Of a stretch of DNA of 64,000 nt, positions 1-12,037 are shown piece by piece. The DNA comes from Staphylotrichum longicolle. Taxonomy: Eukaryota; Ascomycota; Sordariomycetes; Sordariales; Chaetomiaceae. The notes under the pieces are model-generated. The model worked only from the letters and a program-made list of their open reading frames with translations, was not told the DNA's origin and searched no databases. Position 1 is the first letter of the stretch; the number at the start of each line of letters is the position of its first letter. The stretch spans positions 2,800,468-2,864,467 of the forward strand of contig JAHCVI010000005.1 in the NCBI GenBank assembly GCA_019096155.1. The letters run 5' to 3'. The translations under genes were made by a program, and so were the position numbers.

Positions 1-404
1 AGTCCTCGATCGTCTCCTGGGCGGCCGGGGTCTGCTTCCGGGCGGCGCGGTCGCTGGGGACCCTTCGACGTCCGACGCTGGTCGCTTTGCGCGGGAGTCT
101 GCGTTGTTGGTGCTGCCTGGCCTGCTGGGGGCGGCACTGCCGGTGCTCTGAGGGGTCGCCGACGGGGCGGGCGAGATGTTGATCTTGGGCGGGGGGTCTC
201 TGCTGGTAAGGGCTTCTCGGCGGCTGTTGGCACCGTCTTGGTCTCAGCTGGCGGTGTCTCGGTGCTTGGGGAGTCGGCAGCGGGGGTTGCTGGACGCGAA
301 GGAGGACCGCCGAGCCTGGCTAGCCTCCGGCGGCGGATCTGCTCCATCGTCTCCTGGTCCGGGGCATCGGGCGTCGACGACGGCGGCTGTTCGGTCGGGT
401 CCAT
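1..404 (-). CDS. ufd2: UFD2-like ubiquitin conjugation factor E4, N-terminal part, cut by window edge
   Basis: Only the first ~135 codons lie in the window. The start is the ATG at 404-402 (MDPTEQPP). An MEQIRRRRLARLGG stretch resembles the conserved opening of UFD2-type E4 ligases, which extend ubiquitin chains for Cdc48/proteasome degradation. A Pro/Ser/Thr-rich linker follows, then PPKINIS and RKQTPAAQETIED, also typical of fungal UFD2 N-termini. These three blocks lie in three different frames. One base appears to be missing in the G6 run at 191-196 and another near 38-42, each restored by one extra C on the coding strand. No acceptable intron bridges the breaks. The U-box would lie outside the window. 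The family call rests on short N-terminal blocks, so it is probable rather than certain. Confidence 0.65.
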   Translation of the reverse strand, partial: MDPTEQPPSSTPDAPDQETMEQIRRRRLARLGGPPSRPATPAADSPSTETPPAETKTVPTAAEKPLPAETPRPRSTSRPPRRRPLRAPAVPPPAGQAAPTTQTPAQSDQRRTSKGPQRPRRPEADPGRPGDDRG

Positions 405-1189
405 TTTCTCGGTTGTCGACAGAAATGTGTGGGGGGATCGATTGGGTGTCGAGAGAGGAAGACGTTGAGAATAAGGGAACTGACGAAAACCGGAGACGGC
501 GAGGCTGAGAGACCAGCGACCGATGTTGCCTAATGCTTCAAACAAAACCGCTAACTAAATGTTGGGGATGATGGCGGGGTTTAAAGTGAGCTCCAGCCTG
601 GAGGCGCTATCGATTGGAGCCTGCCGTCCCCTGTGAGTGCAACCTGGAACGTAATGGTGCCCGAAGCTGCCTGCGACTGACATGGAAGCAAACAGTCCCT
701 CAAATTACTAAGCTTTGTGAGGTTGGTTCCTGTCTTATCGATAAGCAATGACGATTGAGGGTCTTCTTTGCTGCTTGGGTTCTTCAACATGGATGTCAAC
801 CACTGACACGCCCCTCTCACACGCGACGTTAACATTACTGCGTTCTCGCATTTGTTGTTTCTCATCTCCGTGTCATGGTCGATCGTCGACCTAACACGTC
901 AAAATGCGTCCAGGCTTTTCTGCCATTTTGTTTTTTGGGCGTCTATAGCAGCCCTACACAGTACAGTATCTAACAAATGGACCAAACGGTCCCAGTTCCG
1001 TAACCATCTCCAAACGCCTTGCCTGCCAAGTCGAGTCCTTCGCTCTTTACGGCCCACCCCTTCTAGTTCCTGAAAGGTGCTCTTACGGCACCTACGTCCT
1101 GCCCATTGACGCCAAGCAATCCCGAAGAAAGAAACACCCAAGTGGTACAGAAACGAGAATATCAAAGATGAATGGAAAGCAACAGCTGT
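405..1189. other. intergenic region between UFD2-like start and TRAF-like 3' end
   Basis: The region is about 785 bp. It must hold the UFD2-like promoter and the 3' untranslated part of the TRAF-like gene. I see no convincing coding sequence; the short open frames have no recognisable motifs. Confidence 0.6.
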
Positions 1190-2647
1190 TCATAGCCGGG
1201 TGCGATTCTCCCGACTCCCATCACTGTTCCTTCGACTGCCCGCCTGATACCGCATCCCCGCACCATCCGAAGAAGAAGACCCCGGACCCGTGGCACTGGC
1301 ATCGCTGCTATGCGATGCGTCCGCCTGGCTGGACGGCCCCGCCGCCAACCCGGCCCGCTGCTGTGCATAGTTCTGCCGCTGCATGTTCATGAGCCAGGCG
1401 GTGTGCATGTTGATGACGCCCACCTTGCTGGCGAGCTCGGCAAACTGTTCGCCGACGCGCGTCGTGTGCTGGAGGAAGCTGAGCGCCAGGCGCGCCTCCA
1501 TGTCCCGCGTGTTCTTTTGGAGCTGGTCCATCTGCGTGTCCAGTCGCTCGAATTGCGACAGCATGTAGTCTTCGGGCGAGTCCAGCGCGCCCGCATCGGC
1601 CGCAGAACCGGGAACGAGGGGCATGTCGCCGTTGAGAACTACCCCAGGGATGTTGGAGTGGGGGGTCACGTCTCCATTGGCGCGTGCTGAGAGGTCTTGC
1701 CGCTCTCGGTTCCCACGTCTCCTGCTGCGTGACGCCTCGAGACTCGCGAGTCGCATGCTCAGATCGTCGATGACCCTACGGTCTTCGGCCCGCTGCTGCA
1801 GCAGATGCCCAACGACCTCAAAGGCGCATCCGCTGTCCTGGTGCTCGAGGACGACCCGACGCTTGCCTGCCACCTTGCAGCCAGCCGACTGCCACTTGCA
1901 CTCCAGATATCCTTCCGCACAGTCGTGTGACTGGTGTCTCTCCAGGCGGTGGCGGGCCACGGTTGCGTCGCAATCCGGGCACTGAACCGTGACGCCGTCG
2001 CATTCATCTTCCCAGTGTGTGCCCAGTTCCACATATGTCATGACCTTGCTGCAGTACTGGCAAGCAGTGTCCTCGTGCAAACACCCCTGCTCTGGTGTGG
2101 CATACCGGCGAGCGATGAGCTTGTCGCACTCGGGATCCGGACAACGGACGCGTGTGAATTCGCAGCGGCGTTCGCAGTGCCCCTCGAGATGCTCTCGCGA
2201 ACCCTCATAGTCGCACCCCTTGTTTGGACATCTAACCCTGAGACGGTCCAGCTGGTCTTTGATGATCAAGGGGAGTCGGTAATAGTCCTGGTTCTTGTTG
2301 ATCGGTTGCCGGTCGATCGGGCAGGTCGCCTGAGTCTCGAGGGCCCGATTTATGCACACGGCACAGAAGGTGTGGCCACACTGGGTCGTTATGGGCGAAT
2401 GGAAGGGCGTCTTGCACACGGGGCAGAGGAGAGTGTCGTCAACGGGGTCGACGTATTCGATGCCCTGCCAGTCGATTTCATGTAACGAGGATTCGTCTTC
2501 TGATGCGTTGGCCATTGCGCTGCTTGGATGTGGTGACGGTGTACGGAGAGGATCGACATACGGCGTCTGTAAGGTTGGCGTTGCCAATCCCTCCTCGGGT
2601 GTGTTTGGGGGCGGCATCGTGGGATGTGGATTGAGTCGCCAAGACAC
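1190..2647 (-). CDS. RING finger / TRAF-type zinc finger protein (probable E3 ubiquitin ligase)
   Basis: This is a single uninterrupted frame of 485 aa. A C3HC4 RING lies at residues ~75-113 (CPVC, CGHTFC, CINRA, CPID), as in E3 ligases that recruit E2 enzymes. Residues ~135-265 carry several Cys/His pairs of the TRAF-type zinc-finger kind (RCPNKGCDYEG, HCERRCEF, RCPDPECD, YCSKVM). A coiled-coil-like segment follows (~285-410), then a Ser-rich tail. No MATH/TRAF-C domain is seen, which is usual for fungal members. The start is the first ATG in frame; an ATG ten codons later (MPPPNTPEEG) is equally possible. Substrates are unknown. The gene is head-to-tail with the UFD2-like gene, also in the ubiquitin pathway, though the 0.8-kb gap argues against cotranscription. 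Confidence 0.85.
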   Translation of the reverse strand: MSWRLNPHPTMPPPNTPEEGLATPTLQTPYVDPLRTPSPHPSSAMANASEDESSLHEIDWQGIEYVDPVDDTLLCPVCKTPFHSPITTQCGHTFCAVCINRALETQATCPIDRQPINKNQDYYRLPLIIKDQLDRLRVRCPNKGCDYEGSREHLEGHCERRCEFTRVRCPDPECDKLIARRYATPEQGCLHEDTACQYCSKVMTYVELGTHWEDECDGVTVQCPDCDATVARHRLERHQSHDCAEGYLECKWQSAGCKVAGKRRVVLEHQDSGCAFEVVGHLLQQRAEDRRVIDDLSMRLASLEASRSRRRGNRERQDLSARANGDVTPHSNIPGVVLNGDMPLVPGSAADAGALDSPEDYMLSQFERLDTQMDQLQKNTRDMEARLALSFLQHTTRVGEQFAELASKVGVINMHTAWLMNMQRQNYAQQRAGLAAGPSSQADASHSSDASATGPGSSSSDGAGMRYQAGSRRNSDGSRENRTRL

Positions 2648-5436
2648 TCGGGAGAGAGCAACTGCGAAGAGCCGAGCCGCCGAGGTCGGAAGGAACTAGG
2701 TCGCCAAACACGTTGAAAGGCGGGACAAAAGTGTAGCGACTTCCTGCATTCGGTATCCAACCCCCATGGCAGAGCAGGCAGTTGCGGAGACTTGTCCAAG
2801 TCGTCGGGATGCCGATCGATGGTTCCGAAAGTTGTCAGGATCCGAGGACGCGAGAGGCGCGGTCTGGGTGCCAGGGTTGATGTCGGGTCCCAGAATTTAA
2901 GCCCCGCCAACAAGGAAGTGACCCACTCGATCACAAGCTTGCGAGCTTGTCACCATCTCAGCAGCAACCCACAGATGTTTGCCGAGTTCATGGGTCAGAA
3001 TTGCATGTTGATTCCAGCATCGGCCTGCCAAGTTGGAGCTGGCTCTGACTTTTGTCAACGTCTAAATGCTGGAAGTGGTCAAAGTGGTGATTTGACTGAA
3101 ATCTCTCAAATTTGGCTGCAGTCTCTTCTGAGTCCGCCACTCTAAGGTCGTCAGGACTCAGTAACATCTGGCCACGGTGGAAGCTTTCAACACTGTTAGT
3201 ACACTATCACTTGCACCTCCTTCAGGAGCGCAGACTCCCCTCTCCGCCCACCGACCGACTCAGCGAGGCTCATAATTGCAGAAGCTTTCATTAAGCCTCG
3301 TGAAAGCGTAACAAGAATGCGGTCATACCTCTCTTATTATTTTTCTGAGCTTCTAAATAAACTGTCACTCCAACCGTTGTTCTGCGGGGCTGAGAACACA
3401 GTTCGCCTATAATGCTCCTTGTCAACCTGTCGTCAATGTTGGACGTGAATAAAGTTGCCCTAAACAACACAAACAGCACTGTCGTCTGTACCATTCGCTT
3501 TTGGAAAATACAGCTGACACTGGTCAATGCAACTCAATACCTCATGTTTCTGCAGCTTCGAGCTCAGACGCCGGACCGCAGAGACTGACAAGAGCGGTTC
3601 AATAAACATGTCAGGGTCACGACCTGTGTACTTCCCAGTTTGCTTAACTTGCTTCAACTAAGGCCGGCCTACCAGGTGGGTGTAGCTTTGGTGCTTGGCC
3701 TCTGAAATACTTGAAGCCCAGGCTCCCACTTGATCCTCATTCTCATTTCGCTCGTGTCCTGCAGGGCGCTCCGAGCACTTGACCTTGGGCGTGAGAAAGC
3801 TGCTGGGGCCATTCAAGTCCGAACGTGAAGACTCAATGGGAAAGGTGACTAAGAGTCTTTGTCATGGCCTGTGCAAGATCCACATGAGTCTGCCAGAGTC
3901 TGGACATGCCAAGGAGCCGTTGCACAGAGAGCCGGGATCACAGTTAATGCACATTCGCCAATTCGGGATGTTGTCATGGTGGGACTGGCCAGTAAAACCG
4001 AAAGATGGGACTTAGAAAGTCGGTCAGAATTCGATGCCGTGAAACAGCGGCACAACACCAGCCGTGGGGTCGTATTGCTGTCTCAACCCGTTTTGTGTTT
4101 CGATACCTGCTGGGAGAGGCTCAAATACGACTGCCAGGTCGTCACGCATTGACGACATTTTTTTGCCATGAAGCATGCATGATAGGTTATGGAAGGAGAC
4201 GTCGTTTGCATGTGCTTCCATCTCAGATTTTGGCGGCAACAGGCTTCGTTCCTTCCAAGCCCGATCCTTTCTAAATGTGTACACGTGTAGAATCATGCGA
4301 CATTCTAATGAGGTCGCGAAACTGGCATTATGAAACATCCGAGCTGGGGGGTGCTGCCTCGAAATAATCTATTGTCCAACGGGGTGGAGGCCGGCAAGTA
4401 ATTTCCAGCCCGGTGACGGGAGACTGGAGTTATGTGAGGTGAATGGTGGGAAGTTTTTCCCCAAAAAAGGCGCCCGCAGAAAACCAAGGCCTGCTGACTG
4501 ATGGAGGATGGGCTGGCGCAGGTCCGCGGGAGCCAACCGGAAATGGAAAGATCTCACATGATGGCGGCGTGATCGTTGCACGTTGCGAAAGGGCGAGGGA
4601 GATGGCTTGGAAGGGAAGCATAAAGGTACTTCAAGGCAATTGAGATGCCAGGCCTTTCGTTTCCACATGTTCGGCTGGTCTCCGGAGAAGACCGAATACC
4701 TCAAACCGGCTTGGAGAGTTGACACCGGACAAGGAATTGGGAAGGGGATTCGATGAGCCGAGTCAGCTTCTTGTCTCACGAACCATGGTGCTGGCGCCCC
4801 ACCCAGAACCCTGGCGGCCCCCGAAAAATTACCCCTCGGTTGATGGAATCGGCCCCGCCCGGCACGCCAAAATTGACCCCGGTCAGCCGGACCCGCTGCG
4901 CCCCAAGGTCTGCAGTGCGTGCGCGCAGGAATGGGCCCTGGGAGGGAGGTGGAGAGCGATTTCTTAACTCGCCGCCAGTGACTGCGTCTTTGCCTGCTGC
5001 TCGCCCACGCCCAAAACAGCCCACGGGATGCGGTCAATTCCGCGCCGCAATGCTTCCTACACCCATCCGGCCACTATAGCCACCGCAGCCGACGCGACCG
5101 TGCTCAGGGCAACCCGAGCCGACCACAACCACCCCCCCGCGACACCAGCACGAGCAGCCGAGACAGCAGGGACCGCAGCAGGGACCGCAGCAGGGACCGC
5201 AGCAGGGCCCGCAGAGGCAGGAGGGACAGCACAGCAGGAGCCTTGGTCCTGGTCTTGGTAGACACGGCGGCGGCAGCAGCACCAGGCAGCAACCCAGAGC
5301 AGCAGCCGCTGCGTCGGAACGGCCATCGAATCGTCGCCAATACCTGCGAGGAGCCGTCGGCCCTGCTCAAATGAGCTGCGAACTCGACGCCCGTTGCGTA
5401 ACCACGAGACCCAATGGGAACCGCGTCCACTAGACA
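2648..5436. other. long intergenic region / divergent promoter
   Basis: About 2.8 kb lies between two divergently transcribed genes. Open frames here, including a 222-codon minus-strand frame at 4369-5037, have no recognisable motifs and unlikely composition. The last 400 bp is the probable leader of the AcuM-like gene and holds a short tandem repeat (5164-5211). A long leader is common for fungal regulatory genes. Confidence 0.5.
5164..5211. repeat. 12-bp tandem repeat, four copies, upstream of the AcuM-like gene
   Basis: The unit CAGCAGGGACCG occurs three times exactly and a fourth time with one change (5200-5211). It lies ~225 bp before the chosen start codon, so it is in the promoter or 5' leader. 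The length is a multiple of three and it would read as Ala/Gly/Thr repeats, but no coding frame is supported. Confidence 0.85.
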
Positions 5437-7549
5437 ATGACGGCAACCGCAGCCATGGAGAGGACCACCGGGAACGAGGGCAATGCCCCCAAGTCCGAGA
5501 GCGAGGCCAAGGCCCGCGATCAGCGTGCGCCTGCCGCCGACGACGCCCACAGGACCCCCAGCAAGAAGCGGCGCAAGGTGAATCATGGTGAGTTGGTGGC
5601 GACCTGTCTTCCCCCACCCCACCACCACCTACTTGCTTCCCCCCGGTGGGGGATTTTCTGTACAGACACACGAGCTAACTCGGGTCTGCCCGTTCCCTCG
5701 CAGCATGTCTCTACTGCCGTCGATCTGTAAGTCACTGATCCCATGCGCCGGGCATACGCGCTGCCCCCTTGTTCGGCAGCAATTGGTCCTTCCCCAACCT
5801 TTCGCGGGTGGCGCGGCCGGGCTGCCGTCTGCGAAGAGCACCCTGCAGCGGGCACACAGACGTCGTCTCTGCCGGATGCAGCAAACAAGGTGCACAACTC
5901 TTGTCGTTCTAGTGGCTAACCATGTCCTGCTGCTTAGCACATGACGTGCGATCTCGTATGTCCCTATCTCCCAGCGATTCCATGTTCTAGGACGATTGGT
6001 CCGGTGTGTCGGGCGGACGTTGACCCGGGGTTGTGTTGTGCAAACAGGAGAGGCCATGTACGAGATGCATCAAGCGCAATATTGGGCACCTTTGCCACGA
6101 CGAACCCCGTGACCACGAGTCGAGGAAGTCCAAGAGCCTTGCGCCCTCGACGGTGCAGGAAACCGCCTCCCAGCCCGACCTGGGACGCAGCAACACCGTC
6201 ACCCAGAATGACCGCGCCATGAGACCGCCTTCGTTCGACTCGGCCATGGCCAACGGACCGGGACAGGCGGCAAAGGCCGCGTTCGACGCCGCCGCACTAA
6301 CAGGCCGGAGTAATAATCCGCTCCAGCTCGTGCAACCCACGCCGGTGTCCGGCATGGCCGCCAGCACCCTGAGCAGCTTGAGTCCATGTAGGTGGCTGGT
6401 ATTCTTGGAACAACCCCCATCCCGTGTCTGAGGCGCGCAGGAGCTGAAACCACCATCCCGCAGTTGCCGGTTTCTCGGATGCCTGGCTGGCCTCGCAGAA
6501 CCACTACCACGACATGCACAACTTTCACCCCAACTACGTGATTGCGCCAGAGGTGACAAATGAGTTCAACCTCTTGAATGACTTTTTGCAGACAAGCTTG
6601 CTCGACGACGGCGCGCTCCTGGGCGATGACCAGAACCAAGCGGACGTCGCCTCGGGGTTTCCCAGCAATGCCATGCTCCCCCCGAGCGCGGTCCAGGGAA
6701 ACAACTCGATGCTCGCGCCCAACGCCGAGCAGGGCAAGGCCATCTCGAGGCCCACCAGCGTCATACCCACGGACAAGACCCGCGCATACTACCTCCAAGC
6801 GGCAGATCCAACGGGCAACGCTGCGCCCGAGGAGCGCATGCGCCAGGTTCTGCAGGCCAAGTACGAGGCCGGGATGCTCAAGCCCTTCAACTACGTCAAG
6901 GGCTATACCCGTCTTCAGAACTACTTGGATACGCACGTCGCTGCGTCTTCGAAGCAGAAAATTCTCAGGCAGCTCGACCGCTTCCGACCAAAGTTCCGTG
7001 AAAAGATGAAGGATCTGACTGACATGGACCTGGTCCTCGTCGAGATGTGGTTCGAGAGGACGCTCATGGATTACGACCGCGTGTTTGCCAGTATGGCCGT
7101 GCCGGCGTGTTGCTGGAGGCGCACGGGAGAGATTTTTAGGGGAAACAAGGAGATGGCCGAGCTCATCAAAGTGCCGGTCGAGGATTTACGAGGTGTAAGT
7201 CAACGATCCTGGCGAGTCGCAATGTGCGTCTGCTGACCCTTCCACCAGGGCAAAATCGCCCTCCACGAGATTCTAACCGAGGAATCGAACGTGCGGTACT
7301 GGGAGGAGTTCGGAACCATTGCATTCGATCCGGCGCACGACACGCTCCTCACGGCCTGCTCGCTCAAAAGCCCCATTGACGGAGTGAAACACGTCGTCAA
7401 CTGCTGTTTCTCCTTCAGAATTCGCAGGGATGACCACAAAGTGTACGTGTGGCTCCTCTTCTGCTTGTGTGGTACCCATGGCTGACCCTTGCAGGCCGAG
7501 TCTGATTGTTGGGAATTTCCTCCCCCACGATCCCGAGCCCGAGCAATAA
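5437..7549 (+). CDS. acuM: Zn2Cys6 transcription factor with PAS-like domain, AcuM/Rds2 type
   Basis: Seven exons give 503 aa: 5437-5587, 5704-5726, 5938-5955, 6048-6387, 6464-7194, 7249-7442, 7495-7549; all junctions are GT-AG and in phase. Two tiny exons (23 and 18 nt) lie inside the zinc cluster. Joined, they give the Cys6 motif at residues ~52-80 (ACLYCRRSHMTCDLERPC, then TRCIKRNIGHLCHDEPR). This resembles AcuM/Rds2 more than the AcuK/Ert1 paralogue. A conserved middle block (FHPNYVIAPEVTNEFNLLND) and a C-terminal PAS-like region ending IVGNFLPHDPEPEQ fit the family. AcuM acts with AcuK to activate gluconeogenic genes such as PEP carboxykinase and fructose-1,6-bisphosphatase. The symbol is assigned by family resemblance. 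Confidence 0.75.
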
Positions 7550-8130
7550 AGTATACCCGTCGTTATCACACGACTCTATCATTGCCTCGCATGTTGATAC
7601 GCATTTAACCTATTTACCCTCATTCTCTGGGGCTCTGCATTGCGGCGAACATTCAGAAACCTGTCTGTATTTTTGTTACTTGGGAACGCTGGTGTCTGTA
7701 CATTTGATTTGGTTTTTGCTGGTGGCTCGAGGATACCATTCTCACACATACAGCTTTTGGGACACAAAAAAAGGATGGATTGCATTCATGGGCCGGAGAT
7801 GGAATTCAAGATAAGAGAAGTGGTTGCAAGGCCATTATTCGGTGGAGGAGGTGCCAGCGTTTGCACCTTCCTCGGGATGGGTTTGGTTGTTACTTATTCA
7901 GGGCAGGCACTATCAGGCAGAAATCAACCCTCTGCAACCATTTCCCAGGTTCCCTTTGGGTTCCATTCATTCCATTTGATCTTAAGTTCCTTGCGAGCCA
8001 TCATTTCTTCAGTTGTTCCATTTTCCAACACACAGATTATCCTTCACCCAGGCTGTGACACCACACATTCGAAACCAAACAAACAGTGACCCCTTTTCCT
8101 GTTGAGACGAACACGCGGTTCCGTTTCGCG
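7550..8130. other. intergenic region
   Basis: This stretch holds the 3' untranslated part of the AcuM-like gene and the promoter of the Spo22-like gene. It is T-rich on the plus strand with no convincing coding sequence. Confidence 0.6.
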
Positions 8131-11100
8131 ATGCCCACATCACGGACACCCAAACATGCCTCCTCCCAACCAACCACCAAATCCGAAAAGCGGATCGAGG
8201 CAGCCGTCGGTACGTTGCAGCCTCACCCCCTTTCCTCCTACCCCTTCCTCCCACTCCGCCTGAAGCATTTCCCCTGTTTTTCCCCTGATACCGTCCTCAC
8301 GATCACACATCTCCCACCTCAACCAACCAACCACCCAACACTTTACCCAACTTGAGTTTCCAACAAATATACCACACTGATGCAAACAACAAAACAGAGT
8401 TCGCCACAACCCTCTGCAACATCCTCTCACAAGCCACGTCTCCAAGAATACAACGACTACGACGACCACCACCACTCCAGACAGAAGTCCCTGATCACCG
8501 ACACCACCAAGCACATTGACAAACTGCACGTATGCCAACAGACCTACGTCCCGGGCCTGAGCGGCGATCCCGAGATTGACGCGCTGGCCACGGGGCTGTG
8601 GAATGTGTGTACGAGGCTGGGAAGAAGTTTATAAGGAGCAGATGGGGGAAGAGGAGGGGGGTGATGATGGCGGGAGGGGTGAGTGGGAGTGCAAGTGCGA
8701 GTGGGGATCGGCATAGGGGTGGAGGGGTTGGAAAAGGGGCAGGGCAGTGGGAAGCCGAGAGGAAAGAGAAGGGAGGAGTTGGAAAAGCGCGGGGCAGGAT
8801 TGGGCTGGGGAGATTGTATCTGCATGGGAGGGTGCTCGCGTTCCATTTGCTGGGGATTGCAAGGCCAAAGGAGAATGGGAGGGTGGGGGTTGTAGTGCGG
8901 TTGATGAGGTTGGGGTTGAAGGTCGTGAGGGATTGTGTTGGTGAGTTTGTCACAGTTTGGGGAAGGGCTGGAAAGTGGCTGACGCGAGAGAGATGCCGGG
9001 GAGGTTGAGCTGGCCGCGCCGGTGATGCAGCTCGCGGCGAATCACAAGACATGGTTGCAGACCATGGCGAAGGATCTTCCCGAGGATGAAGCCAAGGAGT
9101 GCCGGTGTTTGGAGGTGGAGTACTTCATCATGCGGACAGCACTGGTACGCATTCGTGGTGCCGATCTTGGGACAAAACTGACCATCGCAGTGTTGGGTGG
9201 AAAACAGGCTCGACGTCGCTGAACATATGTACACCAAGGCCGAGCCCCTGAGCCAGCTCCTGACCTCCGAGTATGCGGAGCGCCTGGCCGATGTGCTGTT
9301 CGAAATTGGCAAGTCGATGTCTACTCGGGGTGACTTTTCAGTAGCAGTCAAGTGGTTTGAACGGGCCAACGAGGTCATCAACGGCCAGGAGCTTGAACAG
9401 CTCTCTCGGGAGGGGCTGGAGTTACGACTTGCAATCCTCCAAGCCCTGGTTACTGCCTTGTTAGGAAACGGCACCCCAGAAGGTCTCGACAAAGCCAAGA
9501 AATACGTCGACTTTATCGAGGCAGAAGCGGGCAACAAGTTTGTCGTCTCGCTGCTCAAACTTGAGCTCCTTCAGAAAACACCCGCCGAGGTCTTTGACAG
9601 CGAAGCTTACGGAGACGTGTTGAGACACATCATCCGAAACTTTACCTGCTCAGACTCAGGGTTCAAGCTTGTCATGCACCACGTACGGAAGCTGCATGAC
9701 AAGAGCCCTGGCGCTGGCTGTGCCATATTGGACGACTTCATATTGGCTCTGAGCCGAGCGGAAAGGGACGGTTGGATGGAAAAGGCCGTGGTAACACGCA
9801 TGTGGATGATCACAAACCAGCGGGACTCGGTTGAGACGATCAACGCGGCTCAGGCCATACTCGGGTATCTTGCAACGCCGCTGAGTGCGGAGGCCGCCGT
9901 GGCCGCACAGGCGGTAGGTCAACAACCATTCTATTTCAGATTCTGGACTGACACTTGACAAGTTGCTTTGGAAGCAGTTGGAGTCAAACTACAGCAAGGG
10001 GCAGTACGATCTCGCAGAGAGCTGGTGTCATCTCGCGCTGCACAGTGTCTTCCAAAACTGCGGATCTGCTAACTTGTCGAAGCTGGAGAGGTAGGTCAAT
10101 CCCAATATCGATGGAGCACAGACTGACACAGGAAAGAAAGCTGCTCATGTGTGCTCTTGCAAGAAACAGCCTAGAATCTGCAGCATCCATTGTACACAAG
10201 TTGTCGCCGCAAAGCTTTAAAGAGCCTATGACAGCCTACCTCGCCTTCAAGGTCGCCGTTCGTGTTGAAGACCGGGCTCTCGCCGAGAAGTGCCTCGAGA
10301 GCGTTGCTCAAGCCCCAGATAATGTGGATTATCTGGGAGCCTGTATCGCAGAATCACAAAAGGCTGGCGACATCATGTGCGCCATTGCCGCACTCAAGAA
10401 GCTTCAGGAGAAGTACGAGTACAACAAGCCAAATTCCATCCACTTGCCGGCCCTATTTCGATGCACCATCCGCTTGTTAACCTTGATGGCTGACAGGCCA
10501 GGTGCGGAGATAAGTAACATCGTGAATGATCTCTGCAAGGAGTTTGATGCTGGTCAGTGTCTTCTGACTGCACATCCCTGGCCTCGCTGACTCTGGCAGT
10601 GGTGCTGGCACTTAAACTACAAGATGAAGAGAGCTCCTCAAGGCAAAAGCTATTCACCGTTGACGAGCTCGAATGGTTCAGCAGAAACGCTTACAACCTT
10701 GCCCTCAAGAACAGCGCCGCCTGGGAGCTCCGCTGCGTTGTCCGAATGCTCACGGCATGCGTCGAAATCATCGGCCGCTTTCCCTCAGACTCTGGGTCCA
10801 AGGCGGACCGGTCCCTGAGAAAACTCTTCTCCCATTTTGTCGTCTCTTCTGCCTTAATATCCCTGGCAAGAACGCACGACCACATCGAAAAGCAGCGTCA
10901 AGACTACGCCGCCATGCGAAAACATGTCGTGGCCTTTGACCAGGAGCTTCCCGAGTACTTGCCCCAACTGGACGAAACGTCACGGGAAGACATGCTACGG
11001 AAGCACGCCACACTACTCGCCTTTGATTTTGAGGCTGCCATTGCCCTGCAGCAGTGGGAAGACCTGAGCAGTATCGTCCAGAGGGCAATGCCCTGCAAGA

Positions 11101-11700
11101 ATATCACGGCGTTCCAGGCCATGGCAGACAGCCTGCTGCGAGCGCAAGCTCCAGGGCAAGGTATGTCGTCTTCTGTCCAGCACACATTCTGGACGTCTGG
11201 GTTCTAAACATCTCCAGTCTTGTACTCGATCATGCGAAAGATAGTCAATGAGATCTGGGTGCTTGAGAGCTTCGACGCCGTCAAGCTGGCCAAGTACACG
11301 CGCTGTCTGTTCCAGGCCACGCTGCCGCTGGATGACGGGCTGGCGATGAGGTTGTTGGACGAAGCGTGCAGTAAGGCCAGGGAACTCCGCGAGGTGAGTC
11401 CAGCCTTTTAACCCTTCCCTATCTCTTTCGCTGCTCTCCCGTATCTTCCATGGGAACTGACGACTTTCCTGCTTCGTACACTCACAGAGCCAAGCTGCTT
11501 GGCCTGAAGAAGAGCTGGAGTGGATGGCCACGACGTCTTTCAACCACGCGATCGACTGCTACAGCGCGCACGAGACGGAGCGAGCCAAGGACTGGGCCAC
11601 AAAGGCGATCAACCTGGCGCATTATTGCAACGACGGGAGGCTGGAGGAGATCTTGCAGAGCAAATACCTGCGGCTGAGCTTTGATGGGGGTTCCGGGTAA
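8131..11700 (+). CDS. spo22: Spo22/Zip4-like meiosis-specific TPR protein
   Basis: Spo22/Zip4 (TEX11 in mammals) is a TPR scaffold needed for meiotic crossover formation and synaptonemal complex assembly. The start MPTSRTPKHA is followed by an intron (donor GTACGT, acceptor at 8397) joining EKRIEAAV to EFATTLCNILSQ. Family-like blocks follow: DTTKHIDKLH, LWNVCTRLGR, LHGRVLAFHLLGIARP, EVEYFIMRTAL, RLDVAEHMYTKAEPL, SVAVKWFERANEVI. Later introns lie at about 8941-8992, 9145-9190, 9914-9962, 10091-10136, 10553-10600, 11161-11217 and 11394-11488. The end is HYCNDGRLEEIL...GGSG and a TAA at 11698. Two breaks remain: the frame changes between ~8430 and 8490, and again near 8615 (a missing base or an intron with an unusual GTTTAT donor). 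The C-terminal two thirds is clean. Confidence 0.72.
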
Positions 11701-12037
11701 GGCTGGCTGATTTGCTGGTTGGATGTAAGGGTGTGGTCTGCATCTGAAGCTGCATGCGGTCGGTCTGAGAAAATGTCAGGAGTTAGCGTAGAGGACTTCA
11801 GTGAATGGTGGCTGAGAGCTGTTGCCATATTGTGTGTGCTATGAGAGATGCGCACAGCAGAATCAAAACAGAGTCCCCAAAGAAAGGCATGGTACTGATC
11901 ATAAAAGTTAGATATTGATCATGAAAACTCGAGCCTGTCAACCTATGACCTGTAGATACACATTATCCAACCCACACCAGAAAAGCAGCCAAACCACCGC
12001 CGAATATCGACCCCCTTTCCCCGAGCCAAATCCAACC
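11701..12037. other. convergent 3' intergenic region
   Basis: About 340 bp separates the Spo22-like stop from the xanthine dehydrogenase stop on the opposite strand. It should hold both 3' untranslated regions. No gene is seen. Confidence 0.6.

Noticed and set aside
4369..5037. 222-codon minus-strand open frame
   Set aside because: Arg/Pro/Ser-rich reading of GC-rich leader DNA with no recognisable domain.
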